DNA of 59,695 bases from Lachnoanaerobaculum orale (lineage in GTDB: Bacteria > Bacillota > Clostridia > Lachnospirales > Lachnospiraceae), in the NCBI RefSeq assembly GCF_003862485.1, contig NZ_RRCM01000001.1, positions 1,621,995-1,681,689 on the forward strand. Direction: 5' to 3'. This document shows, in pieces, positions 7,566 to 17,122 of this stretch. A program made the translations under genes and the position numbers. Below the pieces are notes generated by a model that ran no database searches, was not told the origin of the DNA, and worked only from the letters and a program-made list of their open reading frames with translations. Each line of letters opens with the position of its first letter. Positions within the stretch are counted from its first letter, which is position 1.

Positions 7566-9062
7566 ATGATGAAAAAATCAGGTATTGATTATTTTGTTAC
7601 TATAGTACCTTTTTTGCTTGTACTGGCTTTGGTGCTGCTGTTTTTTGTATTTCCTGTACAGGCAACCGATATCCTCGGTGATATCAGGGGGCTTTTAAAT
7701 AACAGCCTTGGAATTTTTTATCTTATATTCGGACTTTTTATCTTTTTACTGTCACTGTATATGGCATTTTCAAAATACGGCAATATAAAGCTTGGCAGCG
7801 GCAAAAAGGAACATTCCGACTTTGCATGGGGAACTATGATGTTTACCGCAGGACTCGCCGCAGATATATTATTTTACTCACTATGTGAATGGATGCTTTA
7901 TGCCAATCAGGACAGAATACAATCCCTCGGTGATACCACACTTTGGTCCGCCACCTATCCGCTTTTTCACTGGGGACCTATACCTTGGGCATTCTATGTT
8001 GTACTTGCATCATGCTTCGGCTTTATGCTCCATGTAAGAAAGAGGACAAAGGCAAAATACTCTGAAGGCCTCAGAGTGCTGCTCGGCTCGCATGTGGACG
8101 GAGTAATAGGAAAAATTGTAGATTTGACTGCAGTATTTGCACTTATTGCAGGTACAGCCACCACTTTTTCACTAGCAACACCTTTACTTTCTCAGACTGT
8201 AGCAAAACTTTTCGGCATCGGCAACAATAATATACTTACCATAGCTATTTTACTTGTAGTCTGCATCATATATTCAGTCTGTGCTTATTTGGGTATTGAC
8301 GGAGTGTCAAAGCTTGCATCATGCTGTACATATCTGTTTTTTGCACTTTTACTGTATGTATTCTTCGGCGGAGGACATGGCAAGTTCATACTTGAACTGG
8401 GCTTTAAATCCCTTGGAAATCTGACAAACAACTTTTTATCTCTTGCCACCTATATAGACCCTACAGGCAAATCAAGCTTTGCCGAGGACTGGACGGTATT
8501 TTACTGGGCATACTGGATGGTATGGTGTGTTGCCACTCCTTTCTTTATAGGCAGTATCTCAAGGGGCAGGACAATAAGAGAAGTTATACTCGGAGGATAT
8601 ATATTCGGTCTTTCAGGTACATTTATATCCTTTATCGTCCTCGGCAATTACGGTATTGCACTGAATGTATTCGGTCAGGTGGATTTGCTTAAGCTATACA
8701 CAGACAGCAATAATCTCTACACCACTATAGGTGAGATAATATCAAGTTTGCCGCTTCCTTATATAGCTATGATACTTTTGATACTTACAATGATTACATT
8801 TTATGCTACAACCTTTGACTCCATTACGCTTGTAGCCGCATCATACTCATATAAGGACCTTGAGGACAAGGAACCTTCAAAGCAGATAAAACTGTACTGG
8901 TCAATACTTTTGATTTTACTGCCTATAGGCCTTATCTTTTCAGACAATTCCATGTCAAACCTACAGACAGTATCCATCATTGCCGCTTTTCCTATAGGTA
9001 TTATAATGATTTTACTGATTATATCGTTTTTTAAGGATGCAAATATGTATCTAAATGAGTAA
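7566..9062 (+). CDS. BCCT family transporter (betaine/carnitine/choline type)
   Basis: A 498-aa polytopic membrane protein with about 12 hydrophobic segments. The BCCT signature is seen at about residues 309-337: 'DWTVFYWAYWMVWC' followed by 'ATPFFIGSISRGRTIREV', which matches the conserved TM8 tryptophan box and the loop after it in BetP, CaiT and OpuD. It should import a quaternary-ammonium or related compatible solute; substrate and coupling ion cannot be read. AAGGAGGGC precedes ATGATG at 7566. It is a stand-alone plus-strand gene whose 3' end overlaps the converging XRE gene by 32 bp. Confidence 0.9.
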   Translation: MMKKSGIDYFVTIVPFLLVLALVLLFFVFPVQATDILGDIRGLLNNSLGIFYLIFGLFIFLLSLYMAFSKYGNIKLGSGKKEHSDFAWGTMMFTAGLAADILFYSLCEWMLYANQDRIQSLGDTTLWSATYPLFHWGPIPWAFYVVLASCFGFMLHVRKRTKAKYSEGLRVLLGSHVDGVIGKIVDLTAVFALIAGTATTFSLATPLLSQTVAKLFGIGNNNILTIAILLVVCIIYSVCAYLGIDGVSKLASCCTYLFFALLLYVFFGGGHGKFILELGFKSLGNLTNNFLSLATYIDPTGKSSFAEDWTVFYWAYWMVWCVATPFFIGSISRGRTIREVILGGYIFGLSGTFISFIVLGNYGIALNVFGQVDLLKLYTDSNNLYTTIGEIISSLPLPYIAMILLILTMITFYATTFDSITLVAASYSYKDLEDKEPSKQIKLYWSILLILLPIGLIFSDNSMSNLQTVSIIAAFPIGIIMILLIISFFKDANMYLNE

Positions 9063-9276
9063 AAAGCTCATGATTCCAAAACTCGCCTACGGACATTGAA
9101 AATCCTGTGGCGAGTTTTTCTATACTTATTACACCGGGATTTTTACTTCGACCTGAGATAATATCTTTTATAGTGGTTTTGGGAACTCCGGACTTTTTTG
9201 AAAGCTCATACACCGTCATATCTTTTTCGTAACATAATAACATTACTCTTTTTGAAATCGCTTGTGAAATATTCAT
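9031..9276 (-). CDS. Small XRE-family helix-turn-helix regulator, 81 aa
   Basis: One HTH_3 domain fills most of the protein: 'LCYEKDMTVYELSKKSGVP' then 'TTIKDIISGRSKNPGVISIEKLA' holds the two HTH helices and the conserved scaffold helix. There is no other domain. The last 10 codons overlap the 3' end of the converging BCCT gene. The target is unknown; the inverted repeat before the BCCT gene is one candidate, though XRE proteins usually act next to their own promoter. Confidence 0.8.
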   Translation of the reverse strand: MNISQAISKRVMLLCYEKDMTVYELSKKSGVPKTTIKDIISGRSKNPGVISIEKLATGFSMSVGEFWNHELFTHLDTYLHP

Positions 9277-9331
9277 ACTTACTCCATAGATTATTAGAAA
9301 TTCAGATATCTTTTATGTAATATTATAGCAA

Positions 9332-9358
9332 AAAAAGAGCCGTTTTCACAGCTCTTTT
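9332..9358 (-). terminator. Terminator of the surface-glycan operon
   Basis: AAAAAGAGC / GCTCTTTT hairpin with an 8-10-base loop. On the minus strand it ends in a run of T and follows the stop of the glycosyltransferase at 9360. Confidence 0.75.
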
Positions 9359-9359
9359 A

Positions 9360-10298
9360 TTATTTATCTTCAAAATTTATCTTCTCTTCAACTATATATA
9401 TAGGTCTGTCCTTTATCTCGGAAAGAATAAGTCCCAGATACTCTCCTATGATACCGACTATAAAGAAAAGCACAGAAAACATAAAGCATATAAGACATAT
9501 CGTGGTGGCATATCCGCTTGGTGTACCTACCCTTATAAACGACACTATGGTATATATCATCATTATTATTGCCAAAAATGCAGCCATACTGCCTGCATAT
9601 ATACCGAGCTTCAGCGGCAGATTTGAAAAAGTCATTATAGTATTCATGGAGAATCTGAAAAGCTTCTTTATAGAATACTTGCTCTCTCCCGCATATCTCT
9701 TTCTTGCTTCATACTCTATATTTACAGTGTTAAAGCCTACATTTTGTACATAGCCTCTTAAAAATCTGGTCTTTTCTCTGTAATTGTTTCTCAATACATC
9801 AGCAACTCTCTTTGATATTCCGAAAAAATCAGAGGCATTGCTTACCAAATGTATATCGCTTAATCTGTTGATAACCTTATAAAACATTGATGAGGTTATA
9901 TTCTTTATAATTCCTGCCGACTTGTTTACGGTTCTGACCATATTTATTATGTCATATCCCGATTCAAACTTTCTCAACATCTCGGGAAGCAATGTAGGAG
10001 GATGCTGAAGGTCCGCATCCATGCATACAAGATAATCTCCGCTTGCATTGTCAATACCTGCAATCATCGCGGCCTCATGTCCGAAATTTCTTGAAAAATG
10101 TACAACCTTTACATTTTCATCATCTTTTGCAATCTTAAATAAAATACCTCTTGAACCGTCCATACTTCCGTCATTTACAAAAATGATTTCATATGGATTA
10201 TCTATCAAAAGAAGAACCTTTATTGTCTCTCTATAAAACTCAAATAAAACTTCCTCTTCATTATATACAGATACAATAATTGAAATCTTCTTACTCAT
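9360..10298 (-). CDS. Glycosyltransferase family 2, GtrB/DPM1-like (polyprenyl-phosphate sugar synthase type)
   Basis: A 312-aa protein with an N-terminal GT-A domain: 'SIIVSVYNEEEVL', 'IIFVNDGSMDGS' and the metal-binding motif in 'CMDADLQHPP' (DxD). 'YAGESKYSIKKLFRFS' follows, and two membrane segments close the protein ('LGIYAGSMAAFLAIIMMIY', 'CLICFMFSVLFFIVG'). This is the layout of bactoprenol-phosphate glucosyltransferases and dolichyl-phosphate mannose synthase relatives. It probably loads a sugar on undecaprenyl phosphate as donor for the membrane GT-C-like proteins upstream. It overlaps the end of the licD-like gene by 8 bp. Confidence 0.85.
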   Translation of the reverse strand: MSKKISIIVSVYNEEEVLFEFYRETIKVLLLIDNPYEIIFVNDGSMDGSRGILFKIAKDDENVKVVHFSRNFGHEAAMIAGIDNASGDYLVCMDADLQHPPTLLPEMLRKFESGYDIINMVRTVNKSAGIIKNITSSMFYKVINRLSDIHLVSNASDFFGISKRVADVLRNNYREKTRFLRGYVQNVGFNTVNIEYEARKRYAGESKYSIKKLFRFSMNTIMTFSNLPLKLGIYAGSMAAFLAIIMMIYTIVSFIRVGTPSGYATTICLICFMFSVLFFIVGIIGEYLGLILSEIKDRPIYIVEEKINFEDK

Positions 10299-11136
10299 AA
10301 ATCTCTATCTCCGTACTGCCGTGGGTCGGGACTCTGTCAGCCTTTGGAGGAGGCGTCATATAGTCACCGTACACCAGATGCAAAACACTGTCATACTCAT
10401 CTATTATAGAAAGTGTGGCATCCTCAAACTTTATATTCAAATACTTTTCATACCAATCCTTATTCACCTTTATATCAATATAATCAGGCTGATAATTGCT
10501 GTAATACCATGTGGTACTCTTTCTTGACTTATAGAAAAGCTTTGAAAGCCCGTCCTGCAGTTTAAACAATCTCCTCATAGGTATTATTTTACCTAAAATC
10601 GAAAAGAACAATACCGCAAGTTTCATGGATCCTTTATATTTTTTCAACTCAAGTTTTTTCCTGTGTCCCATTGAAAACAGGTATATCAGCTTTTGGTTAA
10701 ATAATACGAATTTTTGCAACAACTTTGATTTCGGCAGCTTATCCAAAATGAATATATCCACCCAAAGGTGATTTAACTTACCCTCATAAGGATCCCTTTT
10801 GTCATTATCTTTATGCCTTGCACTTGGCTTATAAATTATCCTCGGAGTAAAATCATAAAATACTTTACCGTTTTTGAACTCATTCGGCATGATGAACTCC
10901 AGCTTATCACTCAACTCTCTCTTTACAATCCTTCTAAACGCCTCAAAATTCGCCCTTGTCATCGCAATATCGGCATCATCATCCCAAGGAATAAAACCTC
11001 CATGCCTTATCGCACCAAGTAGCGTACCTGAATCCAGAGTATAATTTATTTTATACTTTTTACATATCCTGTCTATTTCCTGCAAAATATATAAGTTTGC
11101 CTTTTGCAGGGCAAGCATTCCGTAAGAGTTATCCAT
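10291..11136 (-). CDS. LicD family phosphotransferase
   Basis: A 281-aa protein with the LicD signature at residues 35-59: 'LDSGTLLGAIRHGGFIPWDD' followed directly by 'DADIAM', the nucleotidyltransferase-like motif with its metal-binding Asp cluster. LicD proteins transfer phosphocholine, or related phospho-groups, from CDP-activated donors to surface polysaccharide or teichoic acid. No licA/B/C genes are in the window, so the group transferred is unknown. It lies inside the glycan operon, with an 8-bp overlap to the downstream GT2. Confidence 0.85.
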   Translation of the reverse strand: MDNSYGMLALQKANLYILQEIDRICKKYKINYTLDSGTLLGAIRHGGFIPWDDDADIAMTRANFEAFRRIVKRELSDKLEFIMPNEFKNGKVFYDFTPRIIYKPSARHKDNDKRDPYEGKLNHLWVDIFILDKLPKSKLLQKFVLFNQKLIYLFSMGHRKKLELKKYKGSMKLAVLFFSILGKIIPMRRLFKLQDGLSKLFYKSRKSTTWYYSNYQPDYIDIKVNKDWYEKYLNIKFEDATLSIIDEYDSVLHLVYGDYMTPPPKADRVPTHGSTEIEIYE

Positions 11137-11207
11137 TGCTAAGCCTTCCCATCAAAATAATTTAACGACATCATTTTACACTCTTTACAGTGTACAAATC
11201 AACAGTA

Positions 11208-12572
11208 TTATTCACTAAAAATGTTCAATTTCTTAGATTTTATCAATCTTAGTGCCTCTCTTGTTTTCTTAGGACTGTGGTATTGTAAAACCGTCTTTAA
11301 TGTCTCATCACTCTCATACTCAAAATTCTTTGCAACCTTTACCTTTTTTTCAAAACTTTCCATACGATATTTCGCCATTCTCAGCTCATTGCCTGCAGTA
11401 AGTAAATTGCCTGCAAACACAAGTATTACAAAAACAAAAACGCCTATATTTGATATAAGAGGAATCTTTATAGGTGCAGGCTTCTTTCTTCCGGGCCCTT
11501 TTACCTTTCTCTTAATATAAGCAAATGTCAATATAACTCCTATAAGCCCCGCTCCGAACTGAAGTGAATACCTTGAGCTCATTGCGTACATAGGATCCAA
11601 GAAAATCCACCTTGTAAGTATTACCATAGTATGACTGAAAAGTCCCGATACAACCAGCAAAAGCGGAAATATCGTATCCTCATATATCTTATATCTGAAG
11701 TTCATATACAGTGCATCCAGATAAAATAATATAATCACGGCACCGAGTATTCCTGTTCCTATTACATTTATCTCAAAGTATTTTACAAGTTCCACACTGA
11801 CTACATCCGATGCAAATGTATTCAGCCCGAAGTACAAAAAGTAAAGCGGGTCTCTGCCAAATACTGTCACAATACTCTCGCTTGTCGCTCCTGCATTCAC
11901 ATTGTCCGCATTCATATAAGAATACATAAATAAAGCCAATGCCATAACTACAGGTATACACATAAGTACTCCTCTTTTTTTCTTTCTTAAAAAAGCATAG
12001 AAAATATAGGCACAAATAAGTGTTGCACCGTAAGCAAGTGAATACGAACCAGCCGCCATTATTATTGTAAATACCGGCAGTAAAATATTTAGCGCAAGTT
12101 TAAAACCGCTCTCTTTTTGAATGTATGAATCCAGTATATAAAAATGCAGCGCAAACAAAAAGAATGTAAAAAAATGTACCCAGCCTGTACCGTTTGTGAG
12201 CATCTCCCACTGTGAAAGTGAAAACACCACCATCATCACAAGAATGATATATCCTATTTTTAAATTCTTCTTTGCCATAAACAGTCCTATAACAATTCCC
12301 ATCATCGCTAGGAATATTATTCCAAGGCTCATATCAAACATTGTGGAATAGTTAAAAAACTTTACATTTATCGCTCTTTCAAAAAATGTTATAGGCAATC
12401 TTGTCAGTGCATCTTTTCCAAAATAAGGTGCAGGTGAAAACGGATTGCGTAAATAAGTATTTATAATCCTTATATAGTCGGTATAGACCACATCAAGCAC
12501 CGCACTTCTTATATATGCACTTAAATATATTGCACCTACTATCGGTAGGAAAAATGCTAAAAACTTCTTCAT
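11208..12572 (-). CDS. Multi-spanning membrane protein of a glycan cluster, 454 aa
   Basis: About 10-11 hydrophobic segments, starting 'FLAFFLPIVGAIYLSAYI', with a basic C-terminal tail. An extracellular loop after TM1 (residues about 25-75) and 'PMYAMSSRYSLQFGAGLIG' near the C-terminus give the look of a GT-C type transferase or polymerase. No family can be named. It is 10 bp after the 616-aa membrane protein gene, and their pairing suggests both act on the lipid-linked sugar made by the GtrB-like enzyme. Confidence 0.65.
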   Translation of the reverse strand: MKKFLAFFLPIVGAIYLSAYIRSAVLDVVYTDYIRIINTYLRNPFSPAPYFGKDALTRLPITFFERAINVKFFNYSTMFDMSLGIIFLAMMGIVIGLFMAKKNLKIGYIILVMMVVFSLSQWEMLTNGTGWVHFFTFFLFALHFYILDSYIQKESGFKLALNILLPVFTIIMAAGSYSLAYGATLICAYIFYAFLRKKKRGVLMCIPVVMALALFMYSYMNADNVNAGATSESIVTVFGRDPLYFLYFGLNTFASDVVSVELVKYFEINVIGTGILGAVIILFYLDALYMNFRYKIYEDTIFPLLLVVSGLFSHTMVILTRWIFLDPMYAMSSRYSLQFGAGLIGVILTFAYIKRKVKGPGRKKPAPIKIPLISNIGVFVFVILVFAGNLLTAGNELRMAKYRMESFEKKVKVAKNFEYESDETLKTVLQYHSPKKTREALRLIKSKKLNIFSE

Positions 12573-12582
12573 TATACTCCTA

Positions 12583-14433
12583 CTATTCTATCTTTATATT
12601 CAAAATAAAGCTAAGTTTCTTATCACCTCTTTGCTCCTTAGCATCAGGCATATAGAAATTGCTCTTCATTTGTATCGGTATCAGAGTATTCGGAGTTGTA
12701 TCTATCTCATAGTATGTTATATTTGATACCAAATCCAAGGTTTCTTTCTCTCCGTTTGCATCTACCTCGATACTTTCGTTTCCGGTAAGCTCTCCCGGAT
12801 ACATTATTTCAAAATGAATCTGTCCGTGCTCTCCGGACATTACATTAAACTTGGCCTCTTCATCGGTCCAACCGTCCTCATAATGTCCGTAGATATTTTC
12901 AACTTTTATATTCCTTAAAAAATCAGTAACATTGACATATTCGTTGTTCTTTTTATCTTCAGTCAGCACTATCATATCTTCATTAACCACTCCTATATCT
13001 CTGTAGTTGTCAATAAATGTCACTATATCCTCTCTGATATCAGGATTATATGCTCTGAAGAATTCAAGTGCATCAAAATCACTTAGTTTAAAATCGTTTT
13101 TTATAATATAAATCCTTTTATTGCTTAAGTCCTTATCATATTTGTAGTAAGTCTCATTTGCCAGTGAATTGGCCCTGTTTTGCCCCTCAAAGAGATATAT
13201 TTTATTATAGTAGCCTCTATAATACATATCCCCTATAAGCATACAAAATCCCCAGACCATCACAAGTATTGCGGAAACAAATGAAACATGAAATATTCTG
13301 CTGAGTGAAGTCCCTATGACTTTATTCTTTGACTTTCTTACAGTTATCTTTTTATCCACACCGTAGATATATGCTGTAAGCATGAGCAAAAATAAAAAAG
13401 GTGCATACAGCCATCTCATCTCCACTCTTATTGTTACGGCGGATGACACTATACTTCCTATAATAAATCCGAGAAACAGTAAGATGTTTTTTATCCAGTC
13501 AAATTCAATTTTTTTACTTCTCATCAAAATGGAATATACGGACTTGCAAATAAACATAATAAATGCAAATATTCCAATAATTATCAGAATTTTGACTGCA
13601 ATATTTACATCCTTGAAGTCAATTCCGTTCAGATGTGTAGGTCCTGTATTTATTCCGCAAAGATATAATATCTCAGTTTTTACAGATGCAAAAAAACTTG
13701 ACAGTTTGAATGTTTCACTTACCTTTGAGTTACCCGTACCCTCAGGTATAAACGACTTCAAAGCCGCAAATCTTATATAATTTGCCGCAATAAAAGTAAT
13801 TATTGCTACCGATGCATTTATTATTCTGTATCCCTTTTTCACAATTACTGCAAAGATAAGCATCGGGAAGAGTACTACAAATCTCTCATGTGTAAAACAG
13901 TCCAAAAAATAAAATATACAGGCATAATAAAAGTATCTGTTTGCCTGTCCGTTGATATATTTGTAAAGGCATACACAAAGTGCAAATGCAAATATCATCG
14001 CCATGGCTTCCATAAGTCCGAGATACTGCCCTATATCATAGTATGAAAATCTTGAGACCAAAAACATGGCGGCAAATAAAAACGCCATCGTCTTTGAACG
14101 CGCAAGTCCCTTTGCAAAAAAATAAATTGCAATTGCTATACCTGCACCTATAAGTATATTTATAGGCACAATAAAATCAAGATTGTTTTTTATAATCCCT
14201 TGATATATCCAAGTAACTGCCCAGTATACCGGCCTGAACTTTCTCATCTCATGCGGAAATACATATCTGAAAAATCCCGTTCCTCTTCTGGTAGACCACA
14301 TAAGCAGGTCGTCCATATATAAGCCTTTTATACTGATTCCGGTATTTATAATAAATGCAATACCTATAAGAAGTAATGAAAGCAATATATCCTTCAGATA
14401 TTCGTATTTTTCTTCAACTTTTACCAGTACCAT
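12583..14433 (-). CDS. Large membrane protein, GT-C-like, 616 aa
   Basis: Its N-terminal part (about 430 residues) has about 11 hydrophobic segments; the C-terminal 180 residues are soluble and probably extracytoplasmic. An acidic motif in the first loop, 'GLYMDDLLMWSTRRG', recalls the DD/DxE motif of GT-C glycosyltransferases that use polyprenyl-phosphate sugars. No Pfam family is named with certainty. It starts 9 bp after the GT2 gene at 14442-15233 and belongs to the same operon. Confidence 0.65.
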   Translation of the reverse strand: MVLVKVEEKYEYLKDILLSLLLIGIAFIINTGISIKGLYMDDLLMWSTRRGTGFFRYVFPHEMRKFRPVYWAVTWIYQGIIKNNLDFIVPINILIGAGIAIAIYFFAKGLARSKTMAFLFAAMFLVSRFSYYDIGQYLGLMEAMAMIFAFALCVCLYKYINGQANRYFYYACIFYFLDCFTHERFVVLFPMLIFAVIVKKGYRIINASVAIITFIAANYIRFAALKSFIPEGTGNSKVSETFKLSSFFASVKTEILYLCGINTGPTHLNGIDFKDVNIAVKILIIIGIFAFIMFICKSVYSILMRSKKIEFDWIKNILLFLGFIIGSIVSSAVTIRVEMRWLYAPFLFLLMLTAYIYGVDKKITVRKSKNKVIGTSLSRIFHVSFVSAILVMVWGFCMLIGDMYYRGYYNKIYLFEGQNRANSLANETYYKYDKDLSNKRIYIIKNDFKLSDFDALEFFRAYNPDIREDIVTFIDNYRDIGVVNEDMIVLTEDKKNNEYVNVTDFLRNIKVENIYGHYEDGWTDEEAKFNVMSGEHGQIHFEIMYPGELTGNESIEVDANGEKETLDLVSNITYYEIDTTPNTLIPIQMKSNFYMPDAKEQRGDKKLSFILNIKIE

Positions 14434-14441
14434 ATCTCCCC

Positions 14442-15233
14442 CTAAAAATATGCATTATACGAAGTTTGATAGAACTTCTTTATGACAAGTGCCACGGGCC
14501 TTGGCAACAGTCTGTCAAACATAATACTTTCTTCTTTTTGCCTTGAGTGATCAAGTATACTCTTTTTTGTGGTCGCACCGTCATGTACTCTATAGCAAAT
14601 CCCCGGATTTTCACAGAGTACAAACCTGCCCTCCAATTTTGCAAGCTTAAGAAGGCACTCCCAATCCAGCGCAAACTGAAAACTTGATAAAAACAAATCT
14701 TTCGGACAGAGTCTCTTATCATAGGCGCAGCTTGGTGCTATTATAGGATTGCCGAAAGTTATAGCAAGTCTTTTTACAAACTCTATATTGTTTAGAGCAT
14801 TGAAAGTAAGCGGCAGTCTAAGAATTTTCTTTACAAGCTCCACTTTCCCGAACTTCATCTTTCCGTTTTTTATAGTAATGGACGATGTGGTAAAAAGAGT
14901 CATATCGGGATATTTATTTTTATACTTTAATAAATCCCTTGTATAGTGTTTAAGATAAATATCATCCTGATGCGCTATCGTTACCAGCTCAGTGGTAGCT
15001 ATATTGTAGGCAAACTGCCAGTCATTTCCTATATTTGAAATATTATCGGCTTTTTTAATATTGTTGACAAATACATCAATTCCGTATTTGTTTGCAATAC
15101 TGTAAATATATTCATTAGGTGTAGAGGTTGCAATCTTTATATCAGACTTTACTTCCTGAGCTTTCAAAGATTTTATACAGTCCTCCAAATATTTTGATTC
15201 CTTATATGCACAAATAACAAATGTATGTTTCAT
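14442..15233 (-). CDS. Glycosyltransferase family 2
   Basis: A 263-aa GT-A enzyme: 'TFVICAYKESKYLEDCIKSL' at the N-terminus, 'GNDWQFAYNIATTELVTIAH' followed by 'QDDIY' (metal-binding DD motif), and 'FALDWECLLKLA' in the acceptor half. There are no membrane segments, so it acts at the cytosolic face of the membrane, probably adding sugar to a lipid-linked glycan. It is the first gene of a five-gene operon ending at 9360 and has its own promoter. Confidence 0.8.
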   Translation of the reverse strand: MKHTFVICAYKESKYLEDCIKSLKAQEVKSDIKIATSTPNEYIYSIANKYGIDVFVNNIKKADNISNIGNDWQFAYNIATTELVTIAHQDDIYLKHYTRDLLKYKNKYPDMTLFTTSSITIKNGKMKFGKVELVKKILRLPLTFNALNNIEFVKRLAITFGNPIIAPSCAYDKRLCPKDLFLSSFQFALDWECLLKLAKLEGRFVLCENPGICYRVHDGATTKKSILDHSRQKEESIMFDRLLPRPVALVIKKFYQTSYNAYF

Positions 15234-15281
15234 AACGGCTCCGTCTTTGCTACTTTATTTTGCTTATATACAATGTCTCAC

Positions 15282-15290
15282 ATTATACCA
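15282..15290 (-). promoter_or_regulatory. Extended -10 promoter of the GT2 operon
   Basis: On the minus strand TGGTATAAT lies about 50 bp upstream of the GT2 start at 15233. The -35 region is weak, which suits an extended -10 promoter (TGnTATAAT). Confidence 0.5.
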
Positions 15291-15328
15291 CGAAAAGCTT
15301 ATTATTGCATTACCCGCAGCATATGAAA

Positions 15329-15362
15329 AAATCTATGGAAAGGAACGCCTTCCCATAGATTA
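15329..15362 (-). terminator. Terminator after the DUF5722 gene
   Basis: AATCTATGG-AAGG and CCTTCCCATAGATT form a strong hairpin with a 4-base loop, followed on the minus strand by TTTTTTC. It is 7 bp after the stop at 15369 and separates this gene from the GT2 operon. Confidence 0.85.
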
Positions 15363-15368
15363 TAGATA

Positions 15369-17033
15369 TTATCTTCTGTTTTCCTGTGCCGTCCACTTAA
15401 AGTTCGGAACTTTTTCCTGCCACTTGCTGATACCTAAGACGCTCTTTGCGAAGTCTGTATTGTCAAGTGTGTACTTTGCCTTGTCAATGTACTTGAATAC
15501 ATTCCAAATCTTTCTCTTTGAAACAGCCTTAATCTCATCGCCCACATTCATATTGCAGGTCCAAAGTCCGAATGAAAGCCCGGATCTTACTTCAAGCGGT
15601 GCATCCACCTGACGACTGAGTATATATGCTTCAATATACGGGTTTGAATCTACAAGGTAATACGAGTATGCAAACGCTGCCGCCTGCTCATTTTCTATAT
15701 TGCCCCTTGTAGGATTTGTGGCTGTAAAGCCCTCCTCTGTAAGCATTATATGTCTTACCACACCGTTTTTCTTGAGTGCATCCTGTGCAAAGTAGTCTGT
15801 AAGCTTATTAAGGTTTGCAAAGTTGATTACAGGAGAATCAAAACTGTCCTTGATAAGTCCTGTCTTCTCTGCATCATCCCAGAACTCAGGCTCCGTCATA
15901 GGTGCCGGATACGGGTGATATGCAAGACCCCAGTCTATATCTCCGTGCTCCAATACTAAAGAGTTGAAGTTGTCAACCACCTGCTTGCCGCCATACTTGT
16001 TCTTGTTGTTGATTTCATTGTTCCAGTTGTAATCAAGTGAGTAAAATACTCTGTCTGTTGATGAATTTGACTTGATTGCATTATAAAAAATTCTGAATGC
16101 CTTCTCATATCTTCTTGTATAACTTCTTACATCCATATCTCCGACATAGTTCCACTGCTGGTTGTTTATCTCATTTCCGATAATCCAGTTGGATACTTTA
16201 CCGTACTTAGGAGTCTTTCCGTTGTATCTTTCCGCAAGGAAGGACGCTATAGCCTCTGTAGTCTCGGCTCCCTCTTTTGAGGATGCATTGAACATATAGT
16301 AGAATATACTGTCTCTTCTGGGCATATTCGGGTACATAAGCTCAGGATGTGCTTCGTTGTAACCGTTTAGAATAATGGCCGTAACGGTCATATCCTTTCC
16401 TGAGAATGCACTGATAGTCTTGTCATAGTCCTCAACTAAGGCCTTGTTGAAATGGTATGTCTTACCGTTGTAATTGTAGTCGATACCATTACCGAGGATC
16501 TGATTGAAGGCAATATTGGTTGATGCGTGCTTTACTCCAAGGTCAAAAGCATCGTCAAGCATCTTTAACTCAATCTGTAATCCCTTCTTTGAGGCCTGTG
16601 TCTTATAAGCGGCTGTATTTGCGGCAACCGCCTCAGGATTTGTAATATACTTTTGTGAACTTACAGGAACATACTTGCTTCCGTCATATACAGCCACAAC
16701 ATAGCTGTTATAAAGTCTGCTGTTATCACTTCCCTTATTCAGCTGATATGATTTTGTTACACTTCCGGCACTTAATTTTTCAAGATAGTCGGTTCTGTTT
16801 CCGATACCGTCCTCATACGGCTGTAACTCAAAAAGATAGAAGTTACCGTCAGTCCCCGACATATCACCTGAGTTGTTCATAGTAATGTCCACTGTAGTCT
16901 TATTTGAACCTATTGTAACGGAATCGATACTTGATGTCGCACCAAGCGCATATGCCTTACTGTGTATGCCAAGTCCCAGCATAGTCACAACCGCAAATGC
17001 GGATGCAAGTTTTATTAAATTTCTTCTCTTCAT
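15369..17033 (-). CDS. Secreted DUF5722 protein (glycoside-hydrolase-like barrel)
   Basis: A 554-aa protein with a signal peptide (MKRRNLIKLASAFAVVTM..., cut near SKAYA). After an N-terminal beta domain (about 30-130) follows a (beta/alpha)8-like region with 'NWIIGNEINNQQW' (Asn-Glu as in clan GH-A acid/base sites), 'LAYHPYPAPM' and 'IMLTEEGF' (second Glu as a possible nucleophile). This fits DUF5722, a family related to glycoside hydrolases; activity and substrate are unknown. It sits inside the surface-glycan cluster, so trimming the exported glycan is a reasonable guess. It has its own promoter and terminator. Confidence 0.75.
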   Translation of the reverse strand: MKRRNLIKLASAFAVVTMLGLGIHSKAYALGATSSIDSVTIGSNKTTVDITMNNSGDMSGTDGNFYLFELQPYEDGIGNRTDYLEKLSAGSVTKSYQLNKGSDNSRLYNSYVVAVYDGSKYVPVSSQKYITNPEAVAANTAAYKTQASKKGLQIELKMLDDAFDLGVKHASTNIAFNQILGNGIDYNYNGKTYHFNKALVEDYDKTISAFSGKDMTVTAIILNGYNEAHPELMYPNMPRRDSIFYYMFNASSKEGAETTEAIASFLAERYNGKTPKYGKVSNWIIGNEINNQQWNYVGDMDVRSYTRRYEKAFRIFYNAIKSNSSTDRVFYSLDYNWNNEINNKNKYGGKQVVDNFNSLVLEHGDIDWGLAYHPYPAPMTEPEFWDDAEKTGLIKDSFDSPVINFANLNKLTDYFAQDALKKNGVVRHIMLTEEGFTATNPTRGNIENEQAAAFAYSYYLVDSNPYIEAYILSRQVDAPLEVRSGLSFGLWTCNMNVGDEIKAVSKRKIWNVFKYIDKAKYTLDNTDFAKSVLGISKWQEKVPNFKWTAQENRR

Positions 17034-17053
17034 TTCGCCTCCTTATAAAAACT

Positions 17054-17059
17054 ATTATA
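17054..17059 (-). promoter_or_regulatory. -10 element of the DUF5722 gene promoter
   Basis: A consensus TATAAT on the minus strand lies 21 bp upstream of the start at 17033, with AAGGAGG between. The -35 box is weak (AACAAA, 18 bp upstream). Confidence 0.5.
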
Positions 17060-17122
17060 GCGTATTTCACAAATACTTTTGTTAATTTTTTTTTACAGTT
17101 TTGTTATTTACTGAGTAAGGCG

